Source: Mumia flava
Lineage (GTDB): Bacteria > Actinomycetota > Actinomycetes > Propionibacteriales > Nocardioidaceae
Reading direction: 5' to 3'
Assembly (NCBI RefSeq): GCF_002797495.1
Contig: NZ_PGEZ01000001.1
Coordinates: 1,116,001 to 1,180,000, forward strand
Length of the DNA stretch: 64,000 nucleotides
Part shown: one piece after another, positions 41,582 through 52,976 of the stretch
Position numbering within the stretch: position 1 is the first letter of the stretch
Layout: each line of letters starts with the position of its first letter
Program-made: the position numbers and the translations under genes
Notes under the pieces: generated by a model
What the model saw: only the letters and a program-made list of their open reading frames with translations
What the model was told of the DNA's origin: nothing
The model's database searches: none

Positions 41582-42235
41582 GTGGCCAGGAACTCCGAGA
41601 CCTCACCGAAGCGCAGCAGCAAACGCATGACGGCGGCGGAGCGCCGGGAGCAGCTGATCGCGATCGCCCGGACGATCTTCGCCGACCACGGCGTCGACGC
41701 GACGACCGTCGAGGAGATCGCTGCCAAGGCCTCCGTCTCCAAGCCCGTCGTCTACGAGCACTTCGGTGGCAAGGAAGGGCTGTACGCCGTGGTCGTCGAC
41801 CGCGAGGTGCAGACGCTGCTCGGCATGATGCGCGATGCTCTCACCCCCGGACCACCCCGGCTGGTGCTCCAGCAGGCGGCGATCGCTCTCCTCAGCTACA
41901 TCGAGCAGCACTCCGAAGGCTTCCGGATCCTGGTGCGCGACTCGCCGGTCGGCACGCCGATGGGCTCGTACGTGAGCATCATCAGCGACATCGCTCACCG
42001 TGTGGAGGACATCCTCGGGGCGGAGTTCAAGGCGCGCGGGTACGACGCGAAGCTCGCGCCGATGTACGCGCAGATGCTCGTCGGCATGGTCGGGACCACC
42101 GGCCAGTGGTGGTTGAACACCCGCAAGCCTGCCAAGGACGTCGTCGCCGCCCACCTCGTCAACCTCGCGTGGAACGGCCTGTCGGACCTCGAGCGCAAGC
42201 CGCAGCTGATCCCCGAGGCCGACGAGGGCGCCTGA
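41582..42235 (+). CDS. TetR-family transcriptional regulator
   Basis: A 217-residue repressor. The N-terminal HTH reads RREQLIAIARTIFADHGVDATTVEEIAAKASVSKPVVYEHFGGKEGLY, a canonical TetR DNA-binding domain. An all-helical ligand domain follows, with WWLNTRKPAKDVVAAHLVNLAWNGL near the end. Mycobacteria also carry a TetR gene close to glmU, and this may be its counterpart. GTG 41582 is preceded by an ACAAT -10-like box at 7 nt, which would give a leaderless mRNA; GTG 41564 is the alternative start. Its own target could be the desaturase palindrome (speculative). Confidence 0.88.
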   Translation: MARNSETSPKRSSKRMTAAERREQLIAIARTIFADHGVDATTVEEIAAKASVSKPVVYEHFGGKEGLYAVVVDREVQTLLGMMRDALTPGPPRLVLQQAAIALLSYIEQHSEGFRILVRDSPVGTPMGSYVSIISDIAHRVEDILGAEFKARGYDAKLAPMYAQMLVGMVGTTGQWWLNTRKPAKDVVAAHLVNLAWNGLSDLERKPQLIPEADEGA

Positions 42236-42292
42236 CCGGCCGGCGGGCGCCGTCGGTGACGGTCCTCGGCGACGCGGCGTACGTCCGCAGCC

Positions 42293-42322
42293 TCTCGATG
42301 TCGAGAATCTTGACGCTAGGAT
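42293..42322 (+). promoter_or_regulatory. MarR operator and leaderless promoter
   Basis: TCTCGA-TG-TCGAGA (42293-42306) is a perfect 6-bp inverted repeat placed about 10 nt before a TAGGAT -10 box (42317-42322). The -10 lies only 6 nt before the GTG of the MarR gene, which implies a leaderless transcript. The palindrome would cover the -35 region, a classic autorepression layout. Confidence 0.6.
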
Positions 42323-42328
42323 CGAAGG

Positions 42329-42832
42329 GTGAGCGAGAGCGACGAGGTCGAGCGGCTGATCGCAGCCTGGCAGCGGGAACGTCCCGACCTCGACGTCAGC
42401 CCGATGGCGGTGCTCAGCCGGGTGTCGCGACTGTCGCGCCACCTCGACCTGGCCCGCCGCGAGGCGTTCGCGGACCACGAGCTCGAGGGCTGGGAGTTCG
42501 ACGTCCTGTCGGCGCTGCGCCGCGCCGGCGCCCCGTACCGCCTCTCGCCCGGGCGCCTGCTGCGGGAGACCCTGGTCACCAGCGGGACCATGACGAACCG
42601 GATCGACCGTCTCGCCGCCCGTGGCTTCGTGGTCCGCTCCCCCGATCCCGGGGACCGGCGCGGGGTTCTCGTCACCCTCACCGACGAGGGCCGCCGGGTC
42701 GTCGACGACGCCCTGGTCGCGCTGCTGCGCCGCGAGCGCGACCTGCTCGCCTCCCTCGCCGACGACGAGTCCGACCGGCTCGCGGCGCTCCTGCGCGCCC
42801 TCCTGATCCCGTTCGACGCCCCCGGCGTCTGA
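42329..42832 (+). CDS. MarR-family transcriptional regulator
   Basis: A 167-residue winged-helix repressor. Core features are ELEGWEFDVLSALRRAG, the recognition helix LVTSGTMTNRIDRLAARGFV, and the wing DRRGVLVTLTDEGRRVVDDALVAL. It ends 6 nt from the end of the convergent MMPL exporter gene. Control of that exporter is plausible though not shown, because the palindrome visible here lies at its own promoter. Confidence 0.9.
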   Translation: MSESDEVERLIAAWQRERPDLDVSPMAVLSRVSRLSRHLDLARREAFADHELEGWEFDVLSALRRAGAPYRLSPGRLLRETLVTSGTMTNRIDRLAARGFVVRSPDPGDRRGVLVTLTDEGRRVVDDALVALLRRERDLLASLADDESDRLAALLRALLIPFDAPGV

Positions 42833-42838
42833 CCGGGG

Positions 42839-44914
42839 TCACTCGCGCCGCTGGAGCGCCGACGGCCACCAGATCCTCGCGCCGACGTCGTAGGTGACGG
42901 CGGGGACGAGCAACGTCCGTACGAGCAGGGTGTCGAGCAGCACGCCGAACGGCACCAGGAACGCGATCTGCGCCAGGAACAGCAGCGGGATGACCGCGAG
43001 AGCACCGAACGTCGCCGCCAGGACGATCCCCGCGGAGGTGATCACTCCGCCGGTCACGATCAGGGCGGTCAGGACGCCGCGCCGGGTCCCGTCCTTCTGG
43101 GTCTCCTCACGGACCCGGGTCATCAGGAAGATGTTGTAGTCGATCCCGAGCGCCACCAGGAAGACGAAGGCGTACAGCGGCACCGACGGATCGGCCCCCG
43201 GCCAGCCGAAGAGGTGGTCGAAGACCAGACCCGCGACGCCGAGGGTGGCGAAGAAGCTCAGCACCGTGGTCGCCACGAGCAGGACGGGGGCGAGGACGCT
43301 GCGGAGCAGCACGATCAGCACCAGCAGGATCACGACCAGCACGACCGGGATGATCAGCGCCCGGTCCCGCTCGGCCGTCTCGATGCTGTCGATCTGCTGG
43401 GCGGTGGGGCCGCCGACGAGCACGTCGTCGGACACGGCGTGCAGCTCCGTACGCAGATCGCGCACCGTGCCCTCGGCTGCTCGGCTGTACGCGGCGTCGG
43501 CGAGCGTCACCTCCACCATCACGTCGCCGTCGACGACTGCCGGCTGCGCCTGCCCCTCCTCGACGTCTCCGCGTCCGCCGGACGTGACGGGCGCCACCCG
43601 GGCAACGCCGGCGACATCCTGGGCCGTCGAGACGACCTGGTCGAGGTCCTCCTGCGGCGCGACCACGAGGGCGGGGTCGCCGGAGCCGGCTGCGAAGTGC
43701 CGACCCACCGCAGCCTGGCCCTCGACCGCCTCCACCTCCCCGAGGAACAGCTCGGTCTGCGGGACACCCGAGGCCTTGAACGCCGGGACGAAGGCGGCCG
43801 CGACGACCAGGCCGAGGGTCACCAGCACCCAGACCCGGCGTGGGCGGCGCGACACGAGGCCGGCGACCCGTGCCCACACCCCGTGCTCCTCCGTGCGGGT
43901 GGTGCCGGACTTCGGGCGGAACGGCCAGAACGCGCTGCGCCCCAGCAGGAGCAGCAGCGCGGGCAGGAAGGTCAGGGCCGCCACCATCGCGCCGGCGATT
44001 CCGATCGCGGCCACGGGTCCCAGGCTGCGGTTCGACGTCAGGTCGGACAGCAGGAGGCACAGCAGCGCCAGGATCACCGTCCCGCCGGACGCTGCGATCG
44101 GCTTCCAGGACTCGGCGAGCGACGCGCGCATCGCGTCGTAGCGGCTGTCGAACGCACGCAGCTCCTCGCGGTAGCGGGCGACGAGGAGCAGGGCGTAGTC
44201 CGTCGCGGCCCCGACGACGAGGATCGACATGATCCCCTGCGCCTGGCCGTCCAGCAGCAGGACGCCGGACTCGGCCAGCGCGTAGACGACCGACGACGCT
44301 GCTCCGAGCGCGAGCACGGCGGTGAGCAGGACGGCGAACGGGAGGACGGGACTGCGGTAGACGACGAGCAGGATCAGGAGCACCACGACGAGCGCGACCA
44401 CCAGCAGGATCCCGTCGATACCGCCGAAGGCCGAACCGAGGTCGGCGGCGAACGCCGCACCGCCCGTGACGTACACCGTCGCGTCCCCGACGTCGTCCAG
44501 CTGGTCGCGGACGTCGGCGACGACCTGCTCGACCTCCTCGTCGTCCGCCTCGATCTCGGCGTAGGCCACCAGGGCCTGTCCGTCCTCGGACGGCTGCACG
44601 GGGCTGACTCCGGTCACCCCGTCGACGCCGGCGACGGCGTCGAGCTGGTCCGCGGCCTGCTGCGGTGCATCCCCGCCGAGCGCCTGATCGCTCTCCCAGA
44701 CGATCACGGCCGGCGTCGTGTCCCCCGCGAAGTCGCCCCGAACGTCGGCGACCTTCGTCGACTCGGCCGACGACGGCAGGAAAGCACCCGTGTCGTTCTC
44801 GGTGACCTCCGAGAGCTGACCGGCCTTCGGTCCCGTCAGACCGCCGACCACCAGCCACGCGATGAGCACCAGCAGCGGAACGACCCACAGCCGCGACCGC
44901 GACGACTTCGGCAC
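42839..44914 (-). CDS. MMPL/RND-family membrane transporter
   Basis: A 691-residue protein of two repeated halves, each with one helix, a periplasmic domain and a five-helix bundle. The N-terminal helix is WVVPLLVLIAWLVVGGL. VVGAATDYALLLVARYREELR is the first MMPL motif and FLVALGIDYNIFLMTRVREE the second. Such proteins export lipids, drugs or siderophores. There is no long C-terminal domain, so it is closer to the short actinobacterial MMPLs than to MmpL3. GTG 44914 follows AAGGAG. Confidence 0.9.
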   Translation of the reverse strand: MPKSSRSRLWVVPLLVLIAWLVVGGLTGPKAGQLSEVTENDTGAFLPSSAESTKVADVRGDFAGDTTPAVIVWESDQALGGDAPQQAADQLDAVAGVDGVTGVSPVQPSEDGQALVAYAEIEADDEEVEQVVADVRDQLDDVGDATVYVTGGAAFAADLGSAFGGIDGILLVVALVVVLLILLVVYRSPVLPFAVLLTAVLALGAASSVVYALAESGVLLLDGQAQGIMSILVVGAATDYALLLVARYREELRAFDSRYDAMRASLAESWKPIAASGGTVILALLCLLLSDLTSNRSLGPVAAIGIAGAMVAALTFLPALLLLLGRSAFWPFRPKSGTTRTEEHGVWARVAGLVSRRPRRVWVLVTLGLVVAAAFVPAFKASGVPQTELFLGEVEAVEGQAAVGRHFAAGSGDPALVVAPQEDLDQVVSTAQDVAGVARVAPVTSGGRGDVEEGQAQPAVVDGDVMVEVTLADAAYSRAAEGTVRDLRTELHAVSDDVLVGGPTAQQIDSIETAERDRALIIPVVLVVILLVLIVLLRSVLAPVLLVATTVLSFFATLGVAGLVFDHLFGWPGADPSVPLYAFVFLVALGIDYNIFLMTRVREETQKDGTRRGVLTALIVTGGVITSAGIVLAATFGALAVIPLLFLAQIAFLVPFGVLLDTLLVRTLLVPAVTYDVGARIWWPSALQRRE

Positions 44915-45334
44915 TGGAGCTCCTTCGTTGGACCGCCCGAGTCGACGCGACCGTAGCACCGGCTCCTCGCCTCTGTCCGATGGCGACCCCGGCCCGGTGG
45001 CGTACGGGACGGGCCGCGGTGGCCGGGCGGTGAGTCAGTTCCCACCCGGGCCGGGATGCACGGGGGCGGCGGTGAGTCAGTTCCCACCCGCATCACCGCC
45101 GTGGGAACCAGCTCACCGCCGTCACCCGAACGAGCGCCGCCGTGGGAACCAGCTCACCGCCGTCACCCGAACGAGCGCCGCCGTGGGAACCAGCTCACCG
45201 CCGTCACCCGAACGAGCGCCGCCGTGGGAACCAGCTCACCGCCGTCACCCGAACGAGCGCCGCCGTGGGAACCAGCTCACCGCCGTCACCCGAACGAGCG
45301 CCGCCGTGGGAACCAGCTCACCGCCCCCCGGGAT
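44915..45334. repeat. Gene-free interval with 41-bp tandem repeats and inverted copies
   Basis: This 420-nt gap holds the upstream region of the MMPL gene and then a repeat array. The core GTGGGAACCAGCTCACC recurs at 45101, 45142, 45183, 45224, 45265 and 45306 with an exact 41-bp period. Just left, two inverted relatives (GGTGAGTCAGTTCCCACC at about 45029-45046 and 45071-45088) are spaced 42 bp apart. Because 41 is not a multiple of three, all forward frames stay open across the array; this is not coding. No protein gene is supported here. Confidence 0.85.
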
Positions 45335-47251
45335 CTAGCCGATCAGGTCCGCAAGCTCCATCCAGCGCTCCTCGAGCGTCTCCCGCTCCGCAACGACCGT
45401 GCTCAGGTCCCCGGTGAGGGAGGTCAGGAGGTCCACGTCGCTCGCGTGGGCTGCCATCTCGGCCTGGATCGCGTCGGCGCGCTCGGTCAGCCGCGCGATC
45501 TGCCGGTCGAGCCGTGCGATCTCCTTCTGGGCCGCGCGCTCCTCGGCACCGCCGACTCTCGGGGCGGTGTCGGGACTCGACCCGCGGGACGGAGCCGGCG
45601 GAGCGGCGTCGGGTCTCGATCCCTCGCTCCGCTCGGGCCTCGACCCACGGGAGGAAGCGCCCGCCTCGGGCCTCGACCCACGGGAGGAAACGCCCGTCTC
45701 GGGCCTCGACCCACGGGAGGAAACGCCCGGCTCGGGCCTCGACCCACGGGAGGAAGCGCCCGTCTGCACGCCTGGCCGACGGTTCGCAGGGTCGCGCGGC
45801 TGATAGTCCTCCACCCCGCGGACGAGCATCCGGATCGACGCGTCGCCGGGGAGCTCGTACACGGTGTCGGTGACGCGCTCGAGGAAGTAGCGGTCGTGCG
45901 AGACCACGACGAGCGTGCCCGGCCAGGTGTCGAGGTGGTCCTCGATCACGGTGAGCGTGTCGATGTCCAGGTCGTTCGTGGGCTCGTCGAGCAGGAGGAC
46001 GTTCGGCTCGCTCGCCAGCAGCCGCAGCACCTGGAGGCGGCGCCGTTCCCCGCCTGACAGGTCGCCGATCCGGGCGGTCAGCAGGTCGCCGGTGAAACCG
46101 AATCCCTCCAGCAACGACGTCGCCCTCAGCTCGGGGGCCGACACGGCCTCGAGCACCCGCTCGGTCGGATCCAGCTCCTCCAGCCCCTGGGACAACGACG
46201 CGACCGCGATCGTACGGCCCCGCTTGACCCGGCCCGCGTCGGGCGCGACCTCGCCGGCGAGCAGGCGCATCACCGACGTCTTGCCCGTGCCGTTGGGTCC
46301 GACCAGCCCGACGCGGTCGCCCGGCCCGAGCCGCCACGTGACCCGGTCCAGGATCTCCGCGTCGCCGCGGGTGAGCGAGACGTCCTCGAGGTCGAGCACG
46401 TCACGGCCGAGCCGCTGCGTCGCGAACTGCTCGAGCGCCAGCCGGTCGCGCGGTGCCGGCTCGTCGGCGATCAGCGCGTTCGCGGCGTCGACGCGGAAGC
46501 GGGGCTTCGACGTACGAGCCGGGGCCCCGCGCCGCAGCCACGCGAGCTCCTTGCGCACCAGGTTGCGCCGACGTGTCTCGGTCGCCGTCGCCTGCCGGTC
46601 GCGCTCGGCCCGGGCCAGCACGTACGCCGCGTAGCCACCGTCGTACGCATCGACCTGGCCGTCGTGCACCTCCCAGGTGTGGTTCACGACCTCGTCCAGG
46701 AACCACCGGTCGTGGGTGACCACGACGACCGCGCTGTCGCGGCGCACCAGGTGCCGGGCGAGCCATGCGATCGCGTCGATGTCGAGGTGGTTCGTCGGCT
46801 CGTCGAGCACGAGCAGGTCGTGCTGGCCCAGGAGCAGGCGTGCGAGCGACGCGCGCCGCCGCTCGCCGCCGGACATCCCTTCGATCACGCGGTCGAGGGA
46901 CATCCCTTCGAGCAGGACCGTGACGATCTCGCGCGTGGTCGCGTCGGCGGCCCACTCGTGGTCGGCCTTGCCGCCCAGCACGGCCTCGCGCACCGTGTGG
47001 GTGTCGTGGAGGACGTCCGACTGGTGGAGGAAGCCGACCTCCAGCCCGCGCGTGTGCGTGACGCGGCCGGCATCGGCGGGCTCGATCCGCGCCAGCACCC
47101 GCAGGAGCGTGGTCTTGCCTCCGCCGTTGCGGCCGACGATGCCGATCCGGTCCTGCGCCCCGACGCCGAGACTGACCCCGTCGAGCAGGGTCCGGGTCCC
47201 GTGGGCCTTGTCCACAGCGTCGAGGTTGACGAGATTCTGCGGTGGGGTCAC
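45335..47251 (-). CDS. ABC-F family ATPase (Uup-like) with a repeat-expanded linker
   Basis: A 638-residue cytoplasmic protein with two ABC domains: Walker A GIVGRNGGGKTTLL, signature MSGGERRRASLARLLL and DEPTNHLDIDAI; then GLVGPNGTGKTSVM, LSGGERRRLQVLRLL and DEPTNDLDIDTL. It ends in a coiled coil (KEIARLDRQIARLTERADAI onward), as in Uup. ABC-F proteins act on the ribosome or, for Uup, are linked to transposon precise excision. Between the second ABC domain and the coiled coil lies an unusual linker of SSRGSRPE repeats encoded by a 33-bp DNA repeat. GTG 47251 (VTPPQNLVNLD) is the best start. Confidence 0.9.
   Translation of the reverse strand: MTPPQNLVNLDAVDKAHGTRTLLDGVSLGVGAQDRIGIVGRNGGGKTTLLRVLARIEPADAGRVTHTRGLEVGFLHQSDVLHDTHTVREAVLGGKADHEWAADATTREIVTVLLEGMSLDRVIEGMSGGERRRASLARLLLGQHDLLVLDEPTNHLDIDAIAWLARHLVRRDSAVVVVTHDRWFLDEVVNHTWEVHDGQVDAYDGGYAAYVLARAERDRQATATETRRRNLVRKELAWLRRGAPARTSKPRFRVDAANALIADEPAPRDRLALEQFATQRLGRDVLDLEDVSLTRGDAEILDRVTWRLGPGDRVGLVGPNGTGKTSVMRLLAGEVAPDAGRVKRGRTIAVASLSQGLEELDPTERVLEAVSAPELRATSLLEGFGFTGDLLTARIGDLSGGERRRLQVLRLLASEPNVLLLDEPTNDLDIDTLTVIEDHLDTWPGTLVVVSHDRYFLERVTDTVYELPGDASIRMLVRGVEDYQPRDPANRRPGVQTGASSRGSRPEPGVSSRGSRPETGVSSRGSRPEAGASSRGSRPERSEGSRPDAAPPAPSRGSSPDTAPRVGGAEERAAQKEIARLDRQIARLTERADAIQAEMAAHASDVDLLTSLTGDLSTVVAERETLEERWMELADLIG
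45613..45764. repeat. REP-like palindrome and 33-bp in-frame repeats inside the ABC-F gene
   Basis: Positions 45613-45644 nearly duplicate the intergenic element at 3603-3635 (two one-base differences in length). From 45633 a 33-bp unit starting TCGGGCCTCGACCCACGGGA repeats four times (45633, 45666, 45699, 45732). Read on the minus strand it encodes an 11-residue unit containing SSRGSRPE. Degenerate copies continue toward 45565. The gene frame is preserved throughout. Confidence 0.85.
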
Positions 47252-47283
47252 GGCGACCAGCCTACGAGCCGTGGCGGAGCGGC

Positions 47284-48198
47284 TCAGACCAGGTGCGCGC
47301 CGTGCTCGGGCGCATCGGCCTGGACGGCGTCCGCGCACGTCCCCGAGGCGAGCAGGGCCCGTGCGATCTCGGCGGCGTGCTGTCCGTCCTCGGCCAGCAC
47401 CATCACCGTGGGTCCCGACCCGGAGACCAGCGTGCCGAGCGCCGAGGCGTCCTCGGCGACCTCGAACACGTCGGCCAGCTCGGGTCGCAGCGACAGCGCC
47501 GGGTCCTGGAGGTCGTTGGTGAGGGCGCGCCCGAGCCGGGGCGCATCACCCGCCGCCAGCGCGGACAGCAGCGCGGTGGGGACCTCGGGCTCGGCGACGT
47601 CCTCGCCGTGCAGCCGGTCGAACCGGGCGTAGACCTCGGCCGTCGACAGCCCCTGTCCCGCGATCGCGAAGACCCAGTGGAACCGGCCGCGCGCGAGCAC
47701 CGGGCTGACCTCCTCGCCGCGCCCGCCGCCGAGCGCCGTCCCGCCGTGCAGGAGGAACGGCACGTCCGATCCGAGCGTCGCCGCGATCGCCTCCAGCTCG
47801 GAGCGGGGGGTCGCCAGGCCCCACAGCGCGTCGCACGCCACGAGGGCGGCAGCGGCGTCCGCGGACCCGCCGGCCATCCCGCCCATCACCGGGATCGACT
47901 TGCGGATCGACAGCGCCGCGCCGTCGGTGGTGCCGGCGGCCTCGCGGAGCGCGAGCGCGGCACGGACCGCGAGGTTGTCGGCGTCGACCGGGACGAGGCC
48001 CGACTCCCGGCTGCGGTCGGCGTCGAGGTGCACGGTCACGGTGACCCCGTCGTCGTCGACCGCGGTGGCACGGACCTCGTCGCACAGGTCGACCGCCTGG
48101 TAGACGGTCGCGAGCGGGTGGAAACCGTCGGCCCGGCGGGGACCCACCCCGAGGCACAGGTTGATCTTCGCGGGGACCCGCGCCGTCACGCTACGCAC
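47284..48198 (-). CDS. ispE: 4-diphosphocytidyl-2-C-methyl-D-erythritol kinase
   Basis: A 304-residue GHMP kinase of the non-mevalonate isoprenoid pathway. It has VPAKINLCLGVGPRRADGFHPL at the start (substrate-binding region with Lys), the ATP loop IPVMGGMAGGSADAAAAL, LGSDVPFLLHGG, and the final GTLVSGSGPTVMVLAED. GTG 48198 is used (MRSVTARVPAKINL). It lies 23 nt after rsmA, in the conserved rpfB-rsmA-ispE cluster. Confidence 0.95.
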   Translation of the reverse strand: MRSVTARVPAKINLCLGVGPRRADGFHPLATVYQAVDLCDEVRATAVDDDGVTVTVHLDADRSRESGLVPVDADNLAVRAALALREAAGTTDGAALSIRKSIPVMGGMAGGSADAAAALVACDALWGLATPRSELEAIAATLGSDVPFLLHGGTALGGGRGEEVSPVLARGRFHWVFAIAGQGLSTAEVYARFDRLHGEDVAEPEVPTALLSALAAGDAPRLGRALTNDLQDPALSLRPELADVFEVAEDASALGTLVSGSGPTVMVLAEDGQHAAEIARALLASGTCADAVQADAPEHGAHLV

Positions 48199-48221
48199 CG
48201 GATCAACCTATCGGTCGCCGC

Positions 48222-50268
<2,047 letters not shown>

Positions 50269-50288
50269 TCAGGCTGGTACGGGCTGCG

Positions 50289-51128
50289 CTACCAGGCGCC
50301 ACCGAAGGCGGCGTCGGTGTTGGCGTCGATCGCCTCGCACAGCGGCTCGACGTCGACCCCCAGCACCTGCGCCATCGCCCGGACGGTGTGCGGCACGAGG
50401 TACGAGGCGTTCGGGCGCCCGCGGTGGGGCGTCGGCGTCAGGAACGGCGCGTCGGTCTCGACCAGGACGCGGTCCAGCGGCGTCACGGCCAGCGCGTCGC
50501 GGACCGGCTGGGCGTTCTTGAACGTGACCGTGCCGGCGTAGGACAGCCAGAACCCGCGCTCCACGCACGCCCGGGCGAAGTCCGCGTGGCCGGAGAAGCA
50601 GTGCATCACGGTGCGCTCGGGAGCGCCGACCTCGTCGAGCACCTCGAGGACGTCGGCGTGCGCGTCACGGTCGTGGATCACCAGCGTCTTGTCGTGCCGC
50701 TTGGCCAGCTCGATGTGCGCGCGGAAGGACGCGTGCTGGGCCGCCCTGCCCTCCTCCCCCGTACGGAAGTAGTCGAGCCCCGTCTCGCCGACCGCCCGCA
50801 CCCGCGGTCCGGAGACCACGAGCGACTCGATCTCGGCCAGCGCGTCGTCGAGCATCCCCTCCGCGGCGAGCCGCGGCGCCTCGTTCGGGTGCAGGGCCAC
50901 CCCCGCGACCAGCGCGTCGTGCGTCTCGGCCGCCTGCACCGCCCAGCGCGCGCCCGGCAGGTCGCAGCCGATCTGCACGATCCGCGGCACCCCGACCGAC
51001 GCAGCGGTCGCGATCGCCTCGGCGACCTCGAGCTGCTCAGCGGAGTCGTCCATGTCGAGGTGGCAGTGGTTGTCCACCACCGGGTGCGGGAGCGGCTCCG
51101 GCACCGGCGGGCGTTCGGTGCGACTCAT
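50289..51128 (-). CDS. tatD: TatD-family deoxyribonuclease
   Basis: A 279-residue metal-dependent hydrolase with a TIM-barrel fold. Ligands and motifs are DNHCHLDM near residue 20, [21 protein letters not shown] (Glu), [25 protein letters not shown], and the terminal ETDAPFLTP. TatD proteins act as 3'-5' exonucleases or D-aminoacyl-tRNA-deacylase-like enzymes. It overlaps the metG stop by 4 nt (ATGA), the conserved metG-tatD pair. Confidence 0.93.
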   Translation of the reverse strand: MSRTERPPVPEPLPHPVVDNHCHLDMDDSAEQLEVAEAIATAASVGVPRIVQIGCDLPGARWAVQAAETHDALVAGVALHPNEAPRLAAEGMLDDALAEIESLVVSGPRVRAVGETGLDYFRTGEEGRAAQHASFRAHIELAKRHDKTLVIHDRDAHADVLEVLDEVGAPERTVMHCFSGHADFARACVERGFWLSYAGTVTFKNAQPVRDALAVTPLDRVLVETDAPFLTPTPHRGRPNASYLVPHTVRAMAQVLGVDVEPLCEAIDANTDAAFGGAW

Positions 51129-52966
51129 CCGACGGCGGTCTCCTCGGTCTCCACCGGCGCCCAGGCCGGCCCGGTCTCGGCGAGCGAGGCGTCGAGCTTC
51201 GCGAACAGCGGGCTCGGCTTGGACAGCGCGGTGCCGGCGACGATCTCCGTACGGCCCCAGTGCGCCTGCTCCGCGGCGTAGTCGCCGGTCAGCACGGGGT
51301 AGGAGCGGCCCGCCTCGGGGACACCCACCCCGACCGGGTCCGCCGCGAGGTCGTCGGTGACCTCGCGGATCTGAGGCTGCGCCGCCCAGGTCCCCGTCCC
51401 TCCGAGCGTCTCGAAGACCCGCTGCGCCGCGTGCGGCAGGAACGGCGTGAGCAGGGTGTTGGCGTCGCTGACCACCTGCAGAGCGGTGTGGAGGACGGTC
51501 GCCTGACGCTCACGGTCGTCCTTCAGCTTCCATGGCTCGGCGTCGGAGAGGTAGCGGTTCGCGGCCGTCACGACGCGCATCGCCTCGGTCACGGCCTGCT
51601 TGAAGCGGCTCCGCGCCAGCAGCGCGCCGACGACCTCGAACGCCTCCGCCGCGGTCGCCAGCAACGCCTCGTCGGCCTCCGTCCGGGACCCGGGCTCCGG
51701 GATCGCGCCGAAGTTCTTGTGCGCCATGGAGACGGAGCGGTTGACCAGGTTGCCCCACTCGTTCGCGAGCTCGAAGTTGGTCCGGCGGACGAACTCCTCC
51801 CAGGTGAAGTCGGCGTCGGAGTTCTCCGGGCCGGCGACTGCGATGAAGTAGCGCAGCGCGTCCGGGCCGAAGTCGCGCAGGAAGTCGCGGACGTAGATCA
51901 CGCGTCCACGGCTGGTCGAGAACTTCGAGCCGCTCATCGTGAGGTACTCGCTGGAGACCACCTCCGTCGGCAGCTCGAGCGCGCCGAACGCCCCGGGCTC
52001 GCCGCCCTTGCTCCCGCGACCGGAGTAGCCGAGCAGCTCGGCCGGCCAGATCTGGGAGTGGAACGTGATGTTGTCCTTGCCCATGAAGTAGTACGAGCGC
52101 GCCTGCGGGTCGCACCACCAGTCCCGCCACGCCTCCGGGTCCCCGCTGCGCGCCGCCCACTCCACCGACGCCGACAGGTAGCCGATCACCGCGTCGAACC
52201 ACACGTACAGGCGCTTGTCCGCGCGGTCCTGCCAGCCCTCGAGCGGGACCGGGACGCCCCAGTCGATGTCGCGGGTGATCGCGCGCGGCTTGAGGTCGTC
52301 GACGAGGTTGAGGCTGAACTTCAGGACGTTCGGGCGCCACTCGGTGCGGGTCCGGAGCCACTCGGTGAGCGCCTCGGCCAGCGCGGGGAGGTCCAGGAAG
52401 TAGTGCTCGGTCTCGATGAACTCCGGCGTCTCGCCGTTGATCCGGCTGCGCGGCTCGATCAGGTCGGCGGGGTCGAGCTGGTTGCCGCAGTGGTCGCACT
52501 GGTCGCCGCGCGCACCGTCGTACCCGCAGATCGGGCAGGTGCCCTCGATGTAGCGGTCCGGGAGCGTCCGCCCCGTCGACGGGCTGATCGCGCCGGTCGT
52601 GACCTTCGGCACGACGTAGCCGTTGCGGTGCAGGCTGCGGAACATCTCCTGCGCGACCGCGTAGTGGTTGCGGGTGGTCGTGCGGGTGAACAGGTCGTAC
52701 GACAGCCCGAGCCCCTGGAGGTCCTCGACGATCACCCGGTTGTAGCGGTCGGCGAGCTCGACGGCCGTCGTGCCCTCGGAGTCGGCCTGCACCAGGATCG
52801 GGGTGCCGTGCTCGTCGGTCCCCGACACCATCAGCACCCGGTCGCCGATCATCCGGTGGTAGCGGGCGAAGACGTCGGAGGGGACTCCGAACCCGGACAC
52901 GTGACCGATGTGGCGCGGGCCGTTGGCGTAGGGCCAGGCGACCGCGGTGAGGACTGTCGAGGACAT
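51125..52966 (-). CDS. metG: Methionyl-tRNA synthetase
   Basis: A 613-residue class I synthetase. The HIGH motif is [11 protein letters not shown]. The Zn knuckle [18 protein letters not shown] marks the four-Cys form. The KMSKS loop reads [10 protein letters not shown]. The anticodon-binding helical domain has [15 protein letters not shown]. There is no C-terminal tRNA-binding EMAP domain, as is common in actinobacteria. ATG 52966 gives [15 protein letters not shown]; an in-frame ATG three codons upstream could also serve, because GGAGG lies very near the chosen start. Confidence 0.96.
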   Translation of the reverse strand: MSSTVLTAVAWPYANGPRHIGHVSGFGVPSDVFARYHRMIGDRVLMVSGTDEHGTPILVQADSEGTTAVELADRYNRVIVEDLQGLGLSYDLFTRTTTRNHYAVAQEMFRSLHRNGYVVPKVTTGAISPSTGRTLPDRYIEGTCPICGYDGARGDQCDHCGNQLDPADLIEPRSRINGETPEFIETEHYFLDLPALAEALTEWLRTRTEWRPNVLKFSLNLVDDLKPRAITRDIDWGVPVPLEGWQDRADKRLYVWFDAVIGYLSASVEWAARSGDPEAWRDWWCDPQARSYYFMGKDNITFHSQIWPAELLGYSGRGSKGGEPGAFGALELPTEVVSSEYLTMSGSKFSTSRGRVIYVRDFLRDFGPDALRYFIAVAGPENSDADFTWEEFVRRTNFELANEWGNLVNRSVSMAHKNFGAIPEPGSRTEADEALLATAAEAFEVVGALLARSRFKQAVTEAMRVVTAANRYLSDAEPWKLKDDRERQATVLHTALQVVSDANTLLTPFLPHAAQRVFETLGGTGTWAAQPQIREVTDDLAADPVGVGVPEAGRSYPVLTGDYAAEQAHWGRTEIVAGTALSKPSPLFAKLDASLAETGPAWAPVETEETAVG

Positions 52967-52976
52967 GGCCTCCATC

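Noticed and set aside
45085-45330. CRISPR array
   Set aside because: The period is regular, but the segments between the cores are identical rather than unique spacers, the unit is only 41 bp, and no cas gene is nearby. It is a tandem repeat.
45056-46057. Repeat-rich protein on the plus strand across the 41-bp array
   Set aside because: All three forward frames are open only because the period is not a multiple of three. The frame then runs antisense through the ABC-F gene, with no ribosome site.
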